Below are positions 52,372-64,000 of a DNA stretch of 64,000 bases, in pieces. The notes beneath the pieces were generated by a model. It did no database searches, was not told the origin of the DNA, and saw nothing but the letters and a program-made list of their open reading frames with translations. The position numbers and the translations under genes are program-made. The stretch is from assembly GCA_963678675.1 (NCBI GenBank), contig OY783197.1, positions 3,134,400 to 3,198,399 on the forward strand. The letters run 5' to 3'. This stretch comes from Xiphydria camelus (Eukaryota; Arthropoda; Insecta; Hymenoptera; Xiphydriidae). Each line of letters opens with the position of its first letter. Position 1 is the stretch's first letter.

Positions 52372-53690
52372 ATAAATTTTTGGCACTTTTAATATACTTG
52401 GCAAATAATTAAAATATATTTTACATATGACAAATATATTTTTAGTGTACTATATAACGAAAAATATATTTTCAATTTTTTCACGTATAGCCAATATTTT
52501 TTAATACAGTTTGATTATATAAGAAATCTATTTTTTCTTCGCACATTCAAAATATATTTGAAATATGTGAAAGATAATATGTTTTAACTACTTGCGAAGT
52601 ATACGAAAAGCGGCTACTTGTTATACGCGTATTCAACATAATACTTTTTCATACATCTCAAAAACACAATTTTTCCGCGAGGGAATTTTTCCCAAAGTTT
52701 TCAAATCAGCGATAAAAGAAATCTGCGGGAAAACCAAAATTCGCGCGCGGGGTTTACGCGGTGCGTAGCTGATATCCGTCGGATTCATAATAATGAAAAC
52801 ATGCGCGTATTACGTGAAATTCGGTACAAGTCCTCGCGTTGCAGCGCGGTGTTATTTTATACCAGGTAATATATAGCGCGCGCGCCTATGCGGGACACAC
52901 GTACACGCATCGAGGCGCTCCCGTGTGCGCGGCAACCCCTCTAATCAAAGCCCAGACTGATTATGATTAGCTCGGTTAATATTAATTTAGCGACGTATTA
53001 ACTTTTCGAGCGAGGGGATCCCCGGGAGCCGATGGAGGGGGGGGGGGGCGGATTCGTTAGGACGGGGAGGACCTTTTTGTACACACACACATACACACAC
53101 GCGCGCGGAATGTACGTCTTGTGCGATGGGAATGCAATTGTACGTACGAGGCGTACACGCGTATACGCCGAGTGCAGACACATAAGTGTATTTACCCCTT
53201 TATTACGTCCACTCCTCCGCTCGATCGACCGCGCACCACGGCTCCTTTAATTTATTAATATCGCACGCCCCGCGCTGCGCGCTCCCGACCCTCGATGATC
53301 AAGTGAGTTGATGAGTTCCAGCTCAAAATTGGCCCGGCGCCCGCCGGGCATTTTTTCTCTCGCGGTCGCGTAACACGAGAATGGGGGTCAAGTACGGGTG
53401 GGAGAACCTCGAAAATGTTGCCCCTCTTCCCCCTCCCCCCCGATTTTCTTTTTATTTATTTCGTCGCACACTAGGACGAACCATAGCCCCATAAATGGGA
53501 AAATCGTTTTTCGATTTGTCCGAGTTGAGTGCGTGGAAATCATGAAAAAAGGTTTAGCCCTTGTTGAAAATGATCAGATATTAACCTGTATTCCTGAATC
53601 TAGACGCGTGCGCCTCGTTGAAACATACCAGACAGTTGCATACTCTGGCAAAGACCCAGACCCTGCAGAGTCTGGTTGCAGACTCTGGTT
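52372..53690. other. AT-rich then GC-rich intergenic DNA
   Basis: AT-rich to about 52700, then a GC-rich island to about 53400 with a G run (53038-53048) and CA/CG dinucleotide runs (53081-53104). At 53600-53690 words of the form CAGAGTCTGG repeat. No gene is supported. Confidence 0.35.
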
Positions 53691-54520
53691 TGATTGGAAG
53701 ACTTATTGTTAGTCGGTTTTCGGTTAGTCGAAATGATGATATACTGGGTGAACCAGGTTAAACGTCATTAATTTTGTTTATGTTATACAACAACAAAAAT
53801 AAAGTAGACTCTTTCATAAGAAAATTTTTTTTCAAAAATGTTTCCTAACAAAGATAGAGGGTGTCAAAGTTTCGAAAAAAAAAAAAACGGTTTTCTCATC
53901 ATAACTTTGACACCCTGTATCTTTGTTAGGAAACATTTTTGAAACAAAATTTTCTTATGAAAGAGTCTACTTTTTTCTTGTTGTTCTATCACATATCATA
54001 ATTAACGACGTTCAACCTAGTTTTGGTCTGCTCGCAACCCTATAAATTAAAATAAATATCTCAACAACGAAGCCATAAATCAAAAATTTGCAAGGGTGAT
54101 TTTTTCCTCTAAATTAAACGGGGAATCCAATAGATACATTTTCTTTGCAAAATATCCAGTGGCGCCGAAGATTGGGAGGGGGAAAGGGGGGTACCGGCCC
54201 CCAGTATCTACGCCACTGGAGAATTTCTTTAAATTATTTGATCATTACTTAGAGCTGTATTGCGTCAGTCTGTGTGCGAAATTTCACGGAAATCGATCCA
54301 GTAGTTTAGAAGTTATGATGAGAAAACCATTTTTTTTCCACAACTTTTACTGCACCCAGTATCTTTGTTAGTAAACATTTTTGAAAAAAATTTTCTCATG
54401 AAAGTCTACTTTATTTTTGTCGTTCCATAACATATCAAAATTAATGACGTTTAACCTGGCTCACCCTGTATATCATCATTTCGACTAACCGAAACCGACT
54501 AACAATAAGTCTTCCAATCA
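53691..54520. mobile_element. Second copy of the 814-bp palindromic element, inside a host palindrome
   Basis: The inner part (about 53743-54472) matches 23213-24026 but its left arm is rearranged and shortened. Its ends TACTGGGTGAACCAGG and CTGGCTCACCCTGTA are bordered by TA. Outside these, TGATTGGAAGACTTATTGTT...GAAATGATGA on the left is the complement of the right flank (TCATCATTTCGACTAACCGA...CCAATCA), with one indel in about 49 bp. Confidence 0.82.
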
Positions 54521-57105
54521 AATTTCTTTTCTCGCTTTCTTTAGGGAAGCTTTCGTTTCGTAGGGCGATGTAAGAGAGTATCGATTCGCCGCTCTGTTCC
54601 CCCCTTCGCGGGATTATTAAAAGTACACACGTACGTCCCGAAAAGTGCTCCCTAACTTTGTAGACGTACGCGCGCGCGTTGGAGGGGACTTATTCCATGT
54701 ATGGAGGGTAAACACCCGTCGTTTGCTTTGCGTGTATCCTACGGTGGGGCAGCCCACACGTGTAAAACTGACCGAAGTGCGCCTGCCACGCGTAAATTTC
54801 ATCCTGTACCGCTGTATCGATGCATATAGACGCGCCGTATCGTTTCTTCCGGATGGTGAAAAGAGGAGGAAGAACCGAGGTCGTAGAGAGAGAGAGAGAG
54901 AGAGAGAGAGAGCTACTATTTATTTTCTCCGGGACCCGCGGGGTAGCTCCTTTTCCCTCCCGCATAGTTTCGTGACCCTTTTTCCGTCTCGCTCCCCTCC
55001 CCCGGCCTCCTCGGGACGCATAAACCCATCTCCCGGTTATTACGGGGGCAGAGAGAACTTCCGTAAAAGTTCTTAACGAGCCGTAACAACGGCTATTCCT
55101 TACGATCTAGCACCGCGGCCGAAGTCGACGGGAGACGCGTTTCTAATTTTATTAAACTTTGCAGCCCGTGTGATTTCCGCGGGGGTTTCTACGGTGGAGG
55201 CTGGGATAGGTGTTGCCCCCCGCCTTGCTCGGTTTGGTTTTTGCTGCTTTCTCGATCGTTGATAGGCATACGGAGCATTCCACGCGAGATCGACAAGCCT
55301 CCTCACCATTGTGGATTTGCTTCGTGATTATTTCCCGCGTTGTTCTTACTCTAAAAGGCATTCAGTTTTTCGTCGTTTTTAGGAGAAAAGCACAATATTA
55401 TTCTTACCTCAAGAGGCAGAAGACTTCTGACACAAAGCCTGCATATTTCTCTAATTATGTCAAGCTGACAAATTGTTTACAGCAAGTGGATTGGGTATGG
55501 AGAGGATTTTAGTCTTCCTACAAGCAGAATTCTATTTGGGTCGTGAATTGAGAAGAATTTCCTCCAGTCGCAGATGGATTCCGCTTACGGCACATGTCTT
55601 TTTTTCAGCGTGTGCAATATCAGTACGCAGTAGCCTCTGCAGATTCATGTAGAGCATAGCGCAATCCCTATTTCACTCAATAAATAACTGATTAGTATAC
55701 GTGTTGTAAAATTAACGACGAATATAATGATTTTTTACATAACGCAAGTATATCTCGCCACTGCTATACTTTGTATAGAAGACATTACCATAAAATGTTT
55801 TCCGTGTAGCTTTCAAATTAATCTTGCGCTTTTCTGTAATGTTTCTCGAGCGGTACAGGGGCTTTTTCCCTGCTAAAAGTTAGTCCACTGAAGTACAGTA
55901 CCACTCTAAAGTATGTTCTTCGTGCGATGTGGCGACAACGTTTGACGTACAGTAGCATGTGTGCATCTGTGAGTTCAAAAATGGAGCCCAAAACATCTGG
56001 TCACGCATCTGTACGTCATGCAACGTTGCCACATTGACTTATCAAAGGTTAAATTTATAAAGAACAATTAATAGAAAAATAACGGGCTTCTTAATGAACG
56101 TGAAAATTGGTGTAGATGATTTTAGTTCATTAAACTGGCTGTTCAAAAAATGTCAGAATTTTTTCACTATTTTTCTCAGAAGTATCGCGGTTTGTTGGTC
56201 ATAACCCATAAGAACGTATGTTGTTTTGTTTTTCAAAAATCTTTGCAACGAGCTTCTTAAAAGGCTTGAAAATTTAACTGAATTTTTTTTTTACTTCAAT
56301 CTACCGAATGCAATCATTTTCAAGCATTTCTCACTATTTTTAGTATAACGCTCGAGAAACCTTAAGGGAGCAAGCGCGTGGAGGGATAGTTACCTTCTAA
56401 CTCTCTCTCTCCCCCTCCTTCCCCCTATTCCCCCCCCCTCTCTCGAGACTGTCTCTTTAGCCGAAGTAAGACCATTCTGTAAGCCCCGAGCGCGAAGAGT
56501 TACGGAGACAGTACTGTATTTAGTCAGCCTGTACGCAGCGTAGGCACGCGTGCGAAGGTTTATTGTACAGCGATATACGAGTCATTCTCGATAATTGGCT
56601 CGGTCGAACGAACACGCACGCCTCCCATCGAATCCCTCCCTTTCTCTCTCTCGTCGCACGCGCACAGGATTTCCAATATCGGCCCAGCGCGCCGACCGGT
56701 CACTCTCGTTAGCCGTAAACTGACGTGTAATTGCCCCGATACGCACGAAGCGGTGGCGGCGGGCCGCGATGGGAGAACGTACGGAACGAACTGTCGAAAC
56801 GCGAGCTGGAGCAACGAGGGATATGCGGAGCCCGGAGGTGCGCGCCCAGCGGCACAGGTGTTGGCGACGGCTCGCCTCGTATACCCGGCACAGTGTATAT
56901 AATAACGGAGTGCGCGCGTCAATTGCGACCGTGCAGCGTTCCGCGTGCGCGCTCTGCTTTCGGTACACGTGGCACATATCGATTCCGCGGTATAGCCGAT
57001 ATTATCCGGATCGTTGTACGCGCAAATCGATGGAATTAGCTCTGAATTCGTTATCACGCCGTGTAGCCCCTTCCGCCTGAGTTGAAAAATTGGATTCCCA
57101 TTGAA
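54521..57105. other. GC-rich islands with microsatellite; no gene recognised
   Basis: GC-rich islands lie at about 54560-55110, with a (GA)n tract at 54887-54912, and at about 56400-57080, with CT-rich runs near 56400. Between them the DNA is ordinary. At 55926-56035 an imperfect hairpin has arms GATGTGGCGACAACGTTTGA and its near complement. Long open frames such as 56560-57057 overlap others on both strands and look compositional. Confidence 0.35.
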
Positions 57106-57511
57106 CCCTTTTAGTGCCGAGCGAAAACCGTGGTTTAATGCGAAGATAATTAATGCGAATTTACTATGTTCAGGAAAAAACTCGTAAAAACCAAACTAAG
57201 AATGATATTTTAAAAATTCAAAATGCAGCGTATTACAGAAGAAAGAGATAATAATGTAATGTCAATTGTATTTCAATATATATGGAAAATCGTACGAATA
57301 ACATAAATATTAAACACGATGAAAAATATATAAACAAGTTCCTCTTCTACAAACAATATTTGCGCATAACAATAATCATCGTTTGTGATTATAGTTTTAT
57401 ATAGGTCACGTAGTATGAAGTATAAGTATTATATTTTCAATCATTTTGAATAAAATAACCAATATCGGTCCTGAGCGAACGGCGATATATCGTCGTCCTG
57501 CACTAAAAGGG
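57106..57511. mobile_element. 406-bp piggyBac-like miniature element
   Basis: The ends CCCTTTTAGTGC and GCACTAAAAGGG are perfect complements. The right flank is TTAA; the left is TGAA, one change from TTAA. The interior is non-coding. Confidence 0.75.
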
Positions 57512-57515
57512 TTAA

Positions 57516-58120
57516 AAATGATACGAAGAATAAGAATGTTATGACCTCCTGAATACAAAATCTGACGTCAATTTGATCAAAACGCGATCAAAAATATATC
57601 ATTCTCGTTGTGATCCGAAAAAAATGATCCGAAGAATAAGAATACTATGATCACACTAGAAAATTTAAACACACACACACACACACACACACTAAACTAG
57701 TACATTTTTTAATCTCATTTGCGTCCAATTTTAATCATAATTTGATCTATGTTGGGCACAAATGAGATGAAAAGTGGGGACCAAGCTAAGATCATAATAT
57801 AATATTCTTATTCCTCGAATCATTTTTAGACCACATGGAGAATAAACTGTTTCTGATCATATTTCGATCGAACTGATGTGGTCTATTATTATCTCATTTA
57901 CATTGATTTGCGATCAGATTTCGATTGATTTTTAATTTAAAAATAAAAGCAATCATTTTAAATTGATTAAATATCATTGAAATATACTCACTTTCAAGTC
58001 GAGAGCAGATGAAAATGAGATGAAAAATGAAACAGATTAAGATTATATCAGCATTCCTATTCCTCGGATCATTTTTGAATTGCATCGAGAATTATCCATT
58101 TTTCATTACATTTCGATCAA
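57516..58120. repeat. Palindromic and tandem repeat cluster around GATCATTTTT words
   Basis: Blocks such as ATGATCCGAAGAATAAGAAT (about 57628) and the near complement ATTCTTATTCCTCGAATCAT (about 57803) recur, and a further ATTCCTATTCCTCGGATCAT lies at 58053. A (CA)n tract sits at 57671-57693. Probably overlapping copies of a small foldback. Confidence 0.6.
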
Positions 58121-58129
58121 ATTTCGTTA

Positions 58130-58740
58130 CTCGGGCCGCGCCAAGCGGGCGTCCAACAAGGGGAGGAATACGGCGGGAGTGTATTTCTCGGAGGTACGAT
58201 TACGCGCGCGATCTTCGCCGCGCGATATTGCTCGTCCCTCGTGGCAAGCCCCTTCGGCACCCCCCGCGGCTCCCACGATGGAAACGCATGCCGATTCGTG
58301 CGGTGTAGCGCCGTAACGCAACGCGGTACAGCGTTAGTAGTGCGGCGTGGAGTTTGCAGAGTCGGCAGACGGGACCGAAAGGGACGACGGGACGGCGACG
58401 AGAGGGGAGCGCACGCGGAAGGGGAGAGGCGGATGACGATGATGGGAAGTCGCGGAGAAGAGCGCCCCGGGGATTAACCTCTAGCGATGGCTTCGAGTAT
58501 AGGTGGCGCGATACGGATCGAGAAACACCGTCGTCGTGTTTCCTCGGGTGTTTCCAAGACTCGTTTCCGATATGGGCGAACGCGAAAACACGAAATCGTC
58601 GGGATTTACGCCGCGCGGCTCGCCCCGGCGAATGCGCGCTGTGGGTCTCGCGGGGGAATGTCCCGGGAAGGGGGGAGGGGTGGAAAAGGTGTGCTTTCTT
58701 TTTCCCTTATCATTCGCGTACGTCGTATGCCCGTACAGGA
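58130..58740. other. GC-rich island
   Basis: CpG-rich sequence open in several frames on both strands. No recognisable protein. A possible promoter or non-coding exon. Confidence 0.3.
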
Positions 58741-58771
58741 ACCAGAGTAGAAATTTGGATAAGAGCTGTCC

Positions 58772-59135
58772 AATACTCGTAATTGGACCAATATTGGATA
58801 TTGATACTGGGCCTGCAATTTGTATACGAATTAACCAAAGCTTGGATCAATATCTTGGCCCATTGTTGAATATTAATATTGGGAGAACGTTGGTCGTCAT
58901 TGACAATCCGATCAATCGACCGATATAAATACTATATACGGGCGATAATATTATCGGTTCTGAATTGAGGGACAACTATGGTCCAATGCGATTGTCTAAT
59001 GGCTCGCCGTGGGTATATTTTATGCGAGTTGGCCGAAGCTTGGGCGAATAACTTGGTTTGTTGTATGATATTGATATTAGAAAAATGTTGTGCATCATTG
59101 GCAATCTGATCAAGGGCTGCTTAAAGTTTTTCAAT
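58772..59135. repeat. Diverged ~205-bp tandem repeat, two copies
   Basis: The units at about 58772-58925 and 58980-59135 share GG(A/T)CCAAT, CCRAAGCTTGG, AATATTGATATT-like blocks and CATTG(A/G)CAATC(C/T)GATCAA in the same order. Confidence 0.55.
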
Positions 59136-59655
59136 TATCGATAAATATAATATAAGTACATTTTTTAGATAAAAAATAGAATTTTATTTTGATATTTGCC
59201 CAGTATTGACGTTTATTGGCCTCCCAATAATTTCTCCAACGCGTATATCACAAGGTTTCCACATGTGGGACCTTTGTGAACTTGGCACCCGACTTTAAAT
59301 AATAATTATATTTTTTAAAAGCGTTTTGAAAAATCCGTCGTTTGTATTTACTCGCAGTAAAATCAATTTAATTTGTAGTTAGACCGGAAAATAATTATGG
59401 TAATTTTACAAAATGACAGAACCCCTACTTTTTTTTTTATAAAGCTAATCTAATAGCATCAGTATACCTATACATATACATGTCGACCGGTATCAGTGAA
59501 AAGCGTGTCTCTTCTTTTCACCGTCATTGAAAAACGTCGCAACTCGTTACTATATGAGGAAACATCGTAAGTCCTTGTCATCGATGTGACTTACGACTTT
59601 TCCTTGCATGAGTTACGGTGTTCTTTAGCGATAGTGAAATGATACGTGCTTTTTT
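59136..59655. other. AT-rich intergenic DNA
   Basis: I see nothing recognisable in this stretch. Confidence 0.4.
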
Positions 59656-59775
59656 TATGTCATTTTGGTTCCCCCTCTCCACTGCCGAAACCGTATTTTT
59701 TTTTAAGAAAATCTCTGTAACTTTCTGAGATATTGGGTTGGCAAGTTTTCAAAATGTCACCCTCTGTATATGTAC
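59656..59775. mobile_element. Solitary arm of the 25157-26040 foldback family
   Basis: TTATGTCATTTTGGTTCCC, CACTGCCGAAACCGTATTTT and GTTTTCAAAATGTCACCCTC match the right end of the element at 25157-26040 almost exactly. The rest of the element is absent. Confidence 0.88.
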
Positions 59776-60004
59776 ATTCTGAAATAATTATATGTAGTAG
59801 CATAATTTCCAAAATTTTTTCATAAATGTCTTTCATTGACCACTGGGAACAAGAATCAAACGCAAAAAAAATGTTTTCAACAAACAAACAAAAATCAGGT
59901 CTGTGTGCGTGTGAAGGGGTTAAATTTCTATTCCAGTAAGTCATACGCTCGCATCTACCTACATTACTTACTGTTGAATGTAATTTCCCATCAAATACCA
60001 ATAA

Positions 60005-60600
60005 TGTAACGCCCCTCGCGTAAACTTCCCTCTCGCACCCCTACGGTGCGGTTCAACCACATCCGCGCGGAATCTATATAACGTGTCTTTCGCAGATTTC
60101 CGCTATTCGACGTGGGTTTTGCCACGTTCCGTCGTCCCGCGCAAAAAGGGCTAGCGTCGGAGGGGACGTGGCGTTATCGCGGGGGTGGCGGCGGCGCGGG
60201 CGGCGGCATCACGCTAGATAGGAAATCGACGGCGACGGGGGGTTGTGGTAATTAAGCCGGAAGTGCCTGGTCACGTGGTGCGGCGTGGCGTGGCGCACGT
60301 AATTTCCCAGCTAATTTATTTTGCCATCTGGTAGCCCGATCGGACGTTCCTGGCGAAAAATCGATGATTCTCGCTCTCTCTCTCTTTCTCTTTCTCTTTC
60401 CCCCGTGTATCCCCCAGCGCGATGCCTCGATAGTTTCGCGCACCCCTAGGGGATTGCTCTCTCTCTCTCTCTCTCTCCCGGATGCTGCAGGCGTGCTTGA
60501 CGTTTCGCGTTACGTTTTCTCTCCTGCGCGCTACCCCCCATTGCCAGGGGTTCGCGCATTGGCGGCAAATCCACTTTGTATCCCGAGCGACTAATGCACG
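60005..60600. other. GC-rich island with two CT microsatellites
   Basis: CpG-rich with CT runs at about 60373-60400 and 60458-60477. Open frames overlap on both strands. No gene identified. Confidence 0.35.
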
Positions 60601-60984
60601 AGCGAGAGGCGTTTCGATGTGTATAATCGCAGTGTGTGTGTACTGAGAAAATTTTCTTTTTCGATTGAAATATGTAGATCTCTATACGTCCACAAAAAGT
60701 CACCTGCTTGTGATAGTTTTGGATACGACCGGACATATCGTCACGTGAGTTCCACAGGGTTCTAAGTCCATTCTGGTAACTTCTGAGATAAAGCAATTTT
60801 TAGGGTTTAACTTAACAGAACTTTTGTTGTGATTCTCACATATTTTAACAATTGTCAGATGGAAACGTATGAATCATCTTATTTGCAAGGGATGCCAGAG
60901 AAAATGCGTTGACATTTACATTGTTAAAGCATACTGCTGAGATATTAAAAAAAAATAACACCTGTACTTTTACAAGGAGAGTAT

Positions 60985-61130
60985 TCGAGGTGTACCTCAC
61001 CGATTTTCTTCATTCTGCGATATGTTGTAGTATATCAAAAAACATTACACATATTTTTTTGTACGTGTTAATTCGGTCATTTAAGGGGTGAAAATCACCC
61101 CTAAACTTGACCCCCTAAAACTCAAAACTT
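60985..61130 (+). repeat. Dispersed repeat, partner of 31131-31260
   Basis: It shares CGATTTTCTTCATTCTGCGA, TAGTATATCAAAAAACATTA and AATCACCCCTAAACTTGACC with the copy in the odorant receptor intron, in the same orientation and about 10% diverged by eye. Confidence 0.85.
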
Positions 61131-62259
61131 GACGTAGTTTGACCGGTAAGTAATTCAAATTATTTGTATTTTTGATGTACACGGATACATTTTGAGTCTA
61201 CGGGCGGCCAATTAAATTTCTAGTTGTTTCTACAAATATGTGATGAGAGTAACTAAGATTGAATATTTATGTAACTGAATATTCAGCTGCTTCAACTCAA
61301 TATTTGTTGAAATAACTATAGGGGTGAGGTGGGATGAAAGGGACATAGCAATTATCTAAAAGTCGAAGGATGTCTCTACAACGAAAGCATTATTGTTTCG
61401 TGGTAACAATAGTACACGCTCAAAAAACTACACCTAACTTCAATCCACTGTCGTTTCGGAACTGGCAATATGATACGCGTTTGAAATTTCTCGTGCTGCG
61501 AAGTAAAATTTTTAGTGCTTTTAAAAAACATTTTCTGAAGTACTGTCACTATTGATTGATATCTTTATTACTGCATCTGGACAAATATAATACTTATTCA
61601 AGAACGTCAACGTGAAATTTTAACTTGAAAGATTAGGTTTCCAATTTTATTGTCGTATTTATATTCATACACAGAAAAAATTTAAAAAGAATGTTCCCTT
61701 ACAAATTATCTAAAGACCTCAGCAATAATGTGTTAAGGAGTGAATAATAACTGGTTGGAAAACTAACATATCAGTACGTCGAGAAATTTAGAAAATTCTT
61801 ACCTGCTTCATGGAAATCAAAGAAAGCGGCTAGCTCAGATCGGCACAAGGGATTTTCAAAAATAAATGTTTCATTATCTGAATAAGTTTTAATCACGAAA
61901 ATGTTCACGATTTTTAAAAAATAATTTAGAAGGATGTTATGAAAAATATGAATTTTATTAGACTGTCCCTTTCGATATAAACGATTTATGAAAAGAACAA
62001 AATGCACTTTTTCAAGAAATTAAAAATAAAACAATTTAACATAGTGATAACTTTATTATTATAATATCACGTGTTTTTATCATCAGATAAGTAAGTCTTA
62101 CAATGTTGTCAACTAGAACTAGAATAATTCTTTAGGTTATTTGCTATATTATCTTATACAAAAATGTTGCTTTCATCCAACCTTTTCCCTACATTCAGTT
62201 GCTAGCCTGTAACCTCAAAATTTAATTAAATCAAACGATTTTTTCCTCAGCATTCAATT
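61131..62259. other. AT-rich intergenic DNA
   Basis: No gene, clear repeat or regulatory structure is recognised. Confidence 0.4.
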
Positions 62260-62620
62260 CAACTTTTTAGCAACTTTGTATTACAGATTCGAAAAATGCG
62301 CGAAAAATTATTTACCCTCTGATTTTTCATTTTTCATTTTCGACCTTATTTAAGCTGAAAAACGACATTTCGAAATGCAGTACGTCATCGTGCTAAAAGC
62401 TATCTCTTTCGCACTCATTATTCAGCATAAGTACGCATCTCTGGCGTTTCGATGACGTCACGATGTTGTAGAGGAAAACACATTTATAATTCAGTGAATA
62501 GTTATGTTTTCGGATATATTTTTTTTCGTGTGATATTGAATATGTATGCAGATCAACACGAATTGAATTTCAAAATACAAATATTTTTTTATTTAATACC
62601 GAATTTACTCGAGTAAATTT
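62260..62620 (+). repeat. CRE-containing dispersed repeat, third copy
   Basis: It aligns with 26885-27180 (TTTTCATTTTCGACCTTATTTAAGC against CACTTTCGGCTTTATTTAAGC-like text; GATGACGTCA; TTTTCGTGTGA(T/C)A). More diverged than the other pair. Confidence 0.65.
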
Positions 62621-62639
62621 TTTTTTTTTCAGTATACGT

Positions 62640-63130
62640 ACCCACACGGAACATATACGTATTATATACGTATATTAGATATTTGCGATAGATGTATATA
62701 CGTCTACAGGATATCTGCAGAAATATTTGGGAGGTATTTTTAATATGCGAATGTCCGCTTCATGTACGTATAATATACGTATTTTATATATCCAGCAGAT
62801 ATATACATTACGTCCAGTAAATATACCATGAACAAAATATATACTTTCATTGTACATTTAATGAACATTTCATAAACATGACAGAATATCTATTAAATAT
62901 TCATCGATATATTTTTAACATAAATTTAAGGACGATTTTCCGCTTTCTCCACATATAGCGAACGTATTTTACATGTTTGATAGATGTATATATTACGTCT
63001 TTTAGATACTTTGTAGACGAAAAGTAGACGAAAAAGTAGACGAAATATATATACGTATAAACATATATTAAATATAAAATAGCTATTTATTCTATATAAT
63101 TAAATATCTATTAGATATCTATAAATGTGG
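62640..63130. repeat. Low-complexity block of TATATACGT palindromes
   Basis: Words such as ATACGTATTATATACGTATA and TGTATATACGTCTA recur many times, giving many short overlapping palindromes. Probably a decayed simple repeat. Confidence 0.6.
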
Positions 63131-64000
63131 TTTAAACGCATATTCAACAAATCATTTAATCTTTCAATCGTTCGATTTATTGTACCAAATACAGTAATGT
63201 TTTTTAAGTTTGAAACTTATAAATACTTAGAATCACATTTGTTCGTTATAATGGGTATTTTTTTCACATAATAAACTCATTATAGCTAGATAGAAACTTA
63301 GTTAGGTTACGCTTTGGCTGAATATCAAATAAACTATTTATTAACAAGTTTTCTAGAAAACTTCTTAATATTTCTTTTTTTTTCTTTTGAACAAAATGAA
63401 CACAAGTTGTCTTAACTAATTTGTAAGTATTTGGCAAAAAATAAAGCAAAAACTAAATATTTATTTCAAAGAAATTTCTTTTCTTTTAACTTGCTACTAT
63501 TTATCACGAGCTTCTTTAACAATAACTAATTGTTACCTCATAATAGGCGTACTACGTATAACAATATATATATTGTGAGAAATAATGCTAAACTATATGG
63601 GAACTTTCTCACATTACGCTTCAAATTGAAATGAATTATTTGTTAATAAGCAATTCTTTAATACTTCTTTATATTTATTATATAGTGTTACTCTGTAAGT
63701 AAGTCTTTCTTGTACTTCTTGTTTCATAAGTACAGTTTTCGGTGTCTGTATTTAAATCGGATGAATAAAGTGCTTGATCGGCTTTCTTTGATGCTTCTGA
63801 GAAGGTTTCTGGAAAGAAATCGTGTATTGTTTTGTTACAAAAAAAATCAATTCACGTAACCTATGAGAATTTACATGGAGTTGAAGAAAAAAACGTTCTT
63901 CAACTCTAAATAAATATTAAAATTATTTTTCAATTTTTTGAACATTACAGGAATATTTCAAATTTCGAAAAATGACGAAACCTTACAAACTTTTGTCCCG
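63131..64000. other. AT-rich right edge
   Basis: No gene is seen. Segments near 63290-63370 and 63580-63660 share AAACTAT...GAA(A)CTT(A/T)... and ATTTRTTAAYAAG words and may be a weak duplication about 300 bp apart. Confidence 0.35.

Noticed and set aside
53398..53712. 104-codon plus-strand open frame
   Set aside because: It crosses from a CT-rich tract into repeat sequence and the start of a host palindrome; no family features.
56560..57057. 165-codon minus-strand open frame with overlapping frames on both strands
   Set aside because: Low-complexity composition from a GC-rich island; no splice or family support.
1..64000. tRNA or rRNA genes
   Set aside because: No B-box-like GGTTCGAATCC with a matching cloverleaf and no rRNA core sequence was seen by eye; a covariance-model scan would be decisive.

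Overview
The window reads as a piece of an insect nuclear genome, most likely a hymenopteran and probably an ant (inference). The genes are spliced with GT-AG introns. An insect-only odorant receptor and an ecdysteroid-kinase-like gene are present. The DNA between genes is AT-rich, contains CpG-rich islands, and is crowded with DNA transposons and short palindromic (foldback) elements. There is no bacterial or viral gene organisation.

Four host genes can be read with confidence. (1) mRpS27, a mitochondrial small-subunit ribosomal protein of the PPR type, lies on the minus strand in two exons (2057-2335 and 5142-6200); its intron holds two large inverted repeats. (2) Glucosamine-6-phosphate deaminase (GNPDA) lies on the plus strand from 10682. 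It has three shared exons and two different, apparently alternative, last exons (14452-14529 and 16077-16139). (3) An intronless EcKinase/CHK-like gene lies at 16914-18122. (4) A complete six-exon odorant receptor of 396 aa lies on the minus strand at 29857-32552. Three further isolated open exons with good splice sites (19631-19741, 40605-40720, 40836-40997) probably belong to one or more host genes that I cannot name.

Mobile DNA dominates the rest. A complete, apparently intact Kolobok-type transposon (41170-43922) has TTAA target duplications, inverted ends and a 609-aa D-D-E transposase. A 723-bp TTAA element inside GNPDA intron 2 shares sub-terminal sequence with it. Fragments of mariner-type and PIF/Harbinger transposases, a Ty1/copia RNase H and an endonuclease/exonuclease/phosphatase domain are also present. 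Foldback elements of several families occur. One set is nested: two foldbacks sit inside the left arm of a third (21.9-23.2 kb). Another foldback has landed in the exact centre of a near-perfect host palindrome (53.7-54.5 kb). One small foldback family is also found as a 176-bp tandem array (27.7-28.5 kb).

Tandem repeats include a 121-bp satellite in an alternating two-monomer (about 242-bp) arrangement at the left edge, a duplicated ~570-bp CpG-rich unit (34.5-35.7 kb), a degenerate ~50-bp minisatellite (about 37.6-39.4 kb) and several GA/CT/CA microsatellites. From about 49 to 61 kb several GC-rich islands alternate with transposon debris, and no gene could be recognised there. No tRNA, rRNA or CRISPR was seen. 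The genes do not form a pathway together; they are ordinary neighbours in a transposon-rich region.
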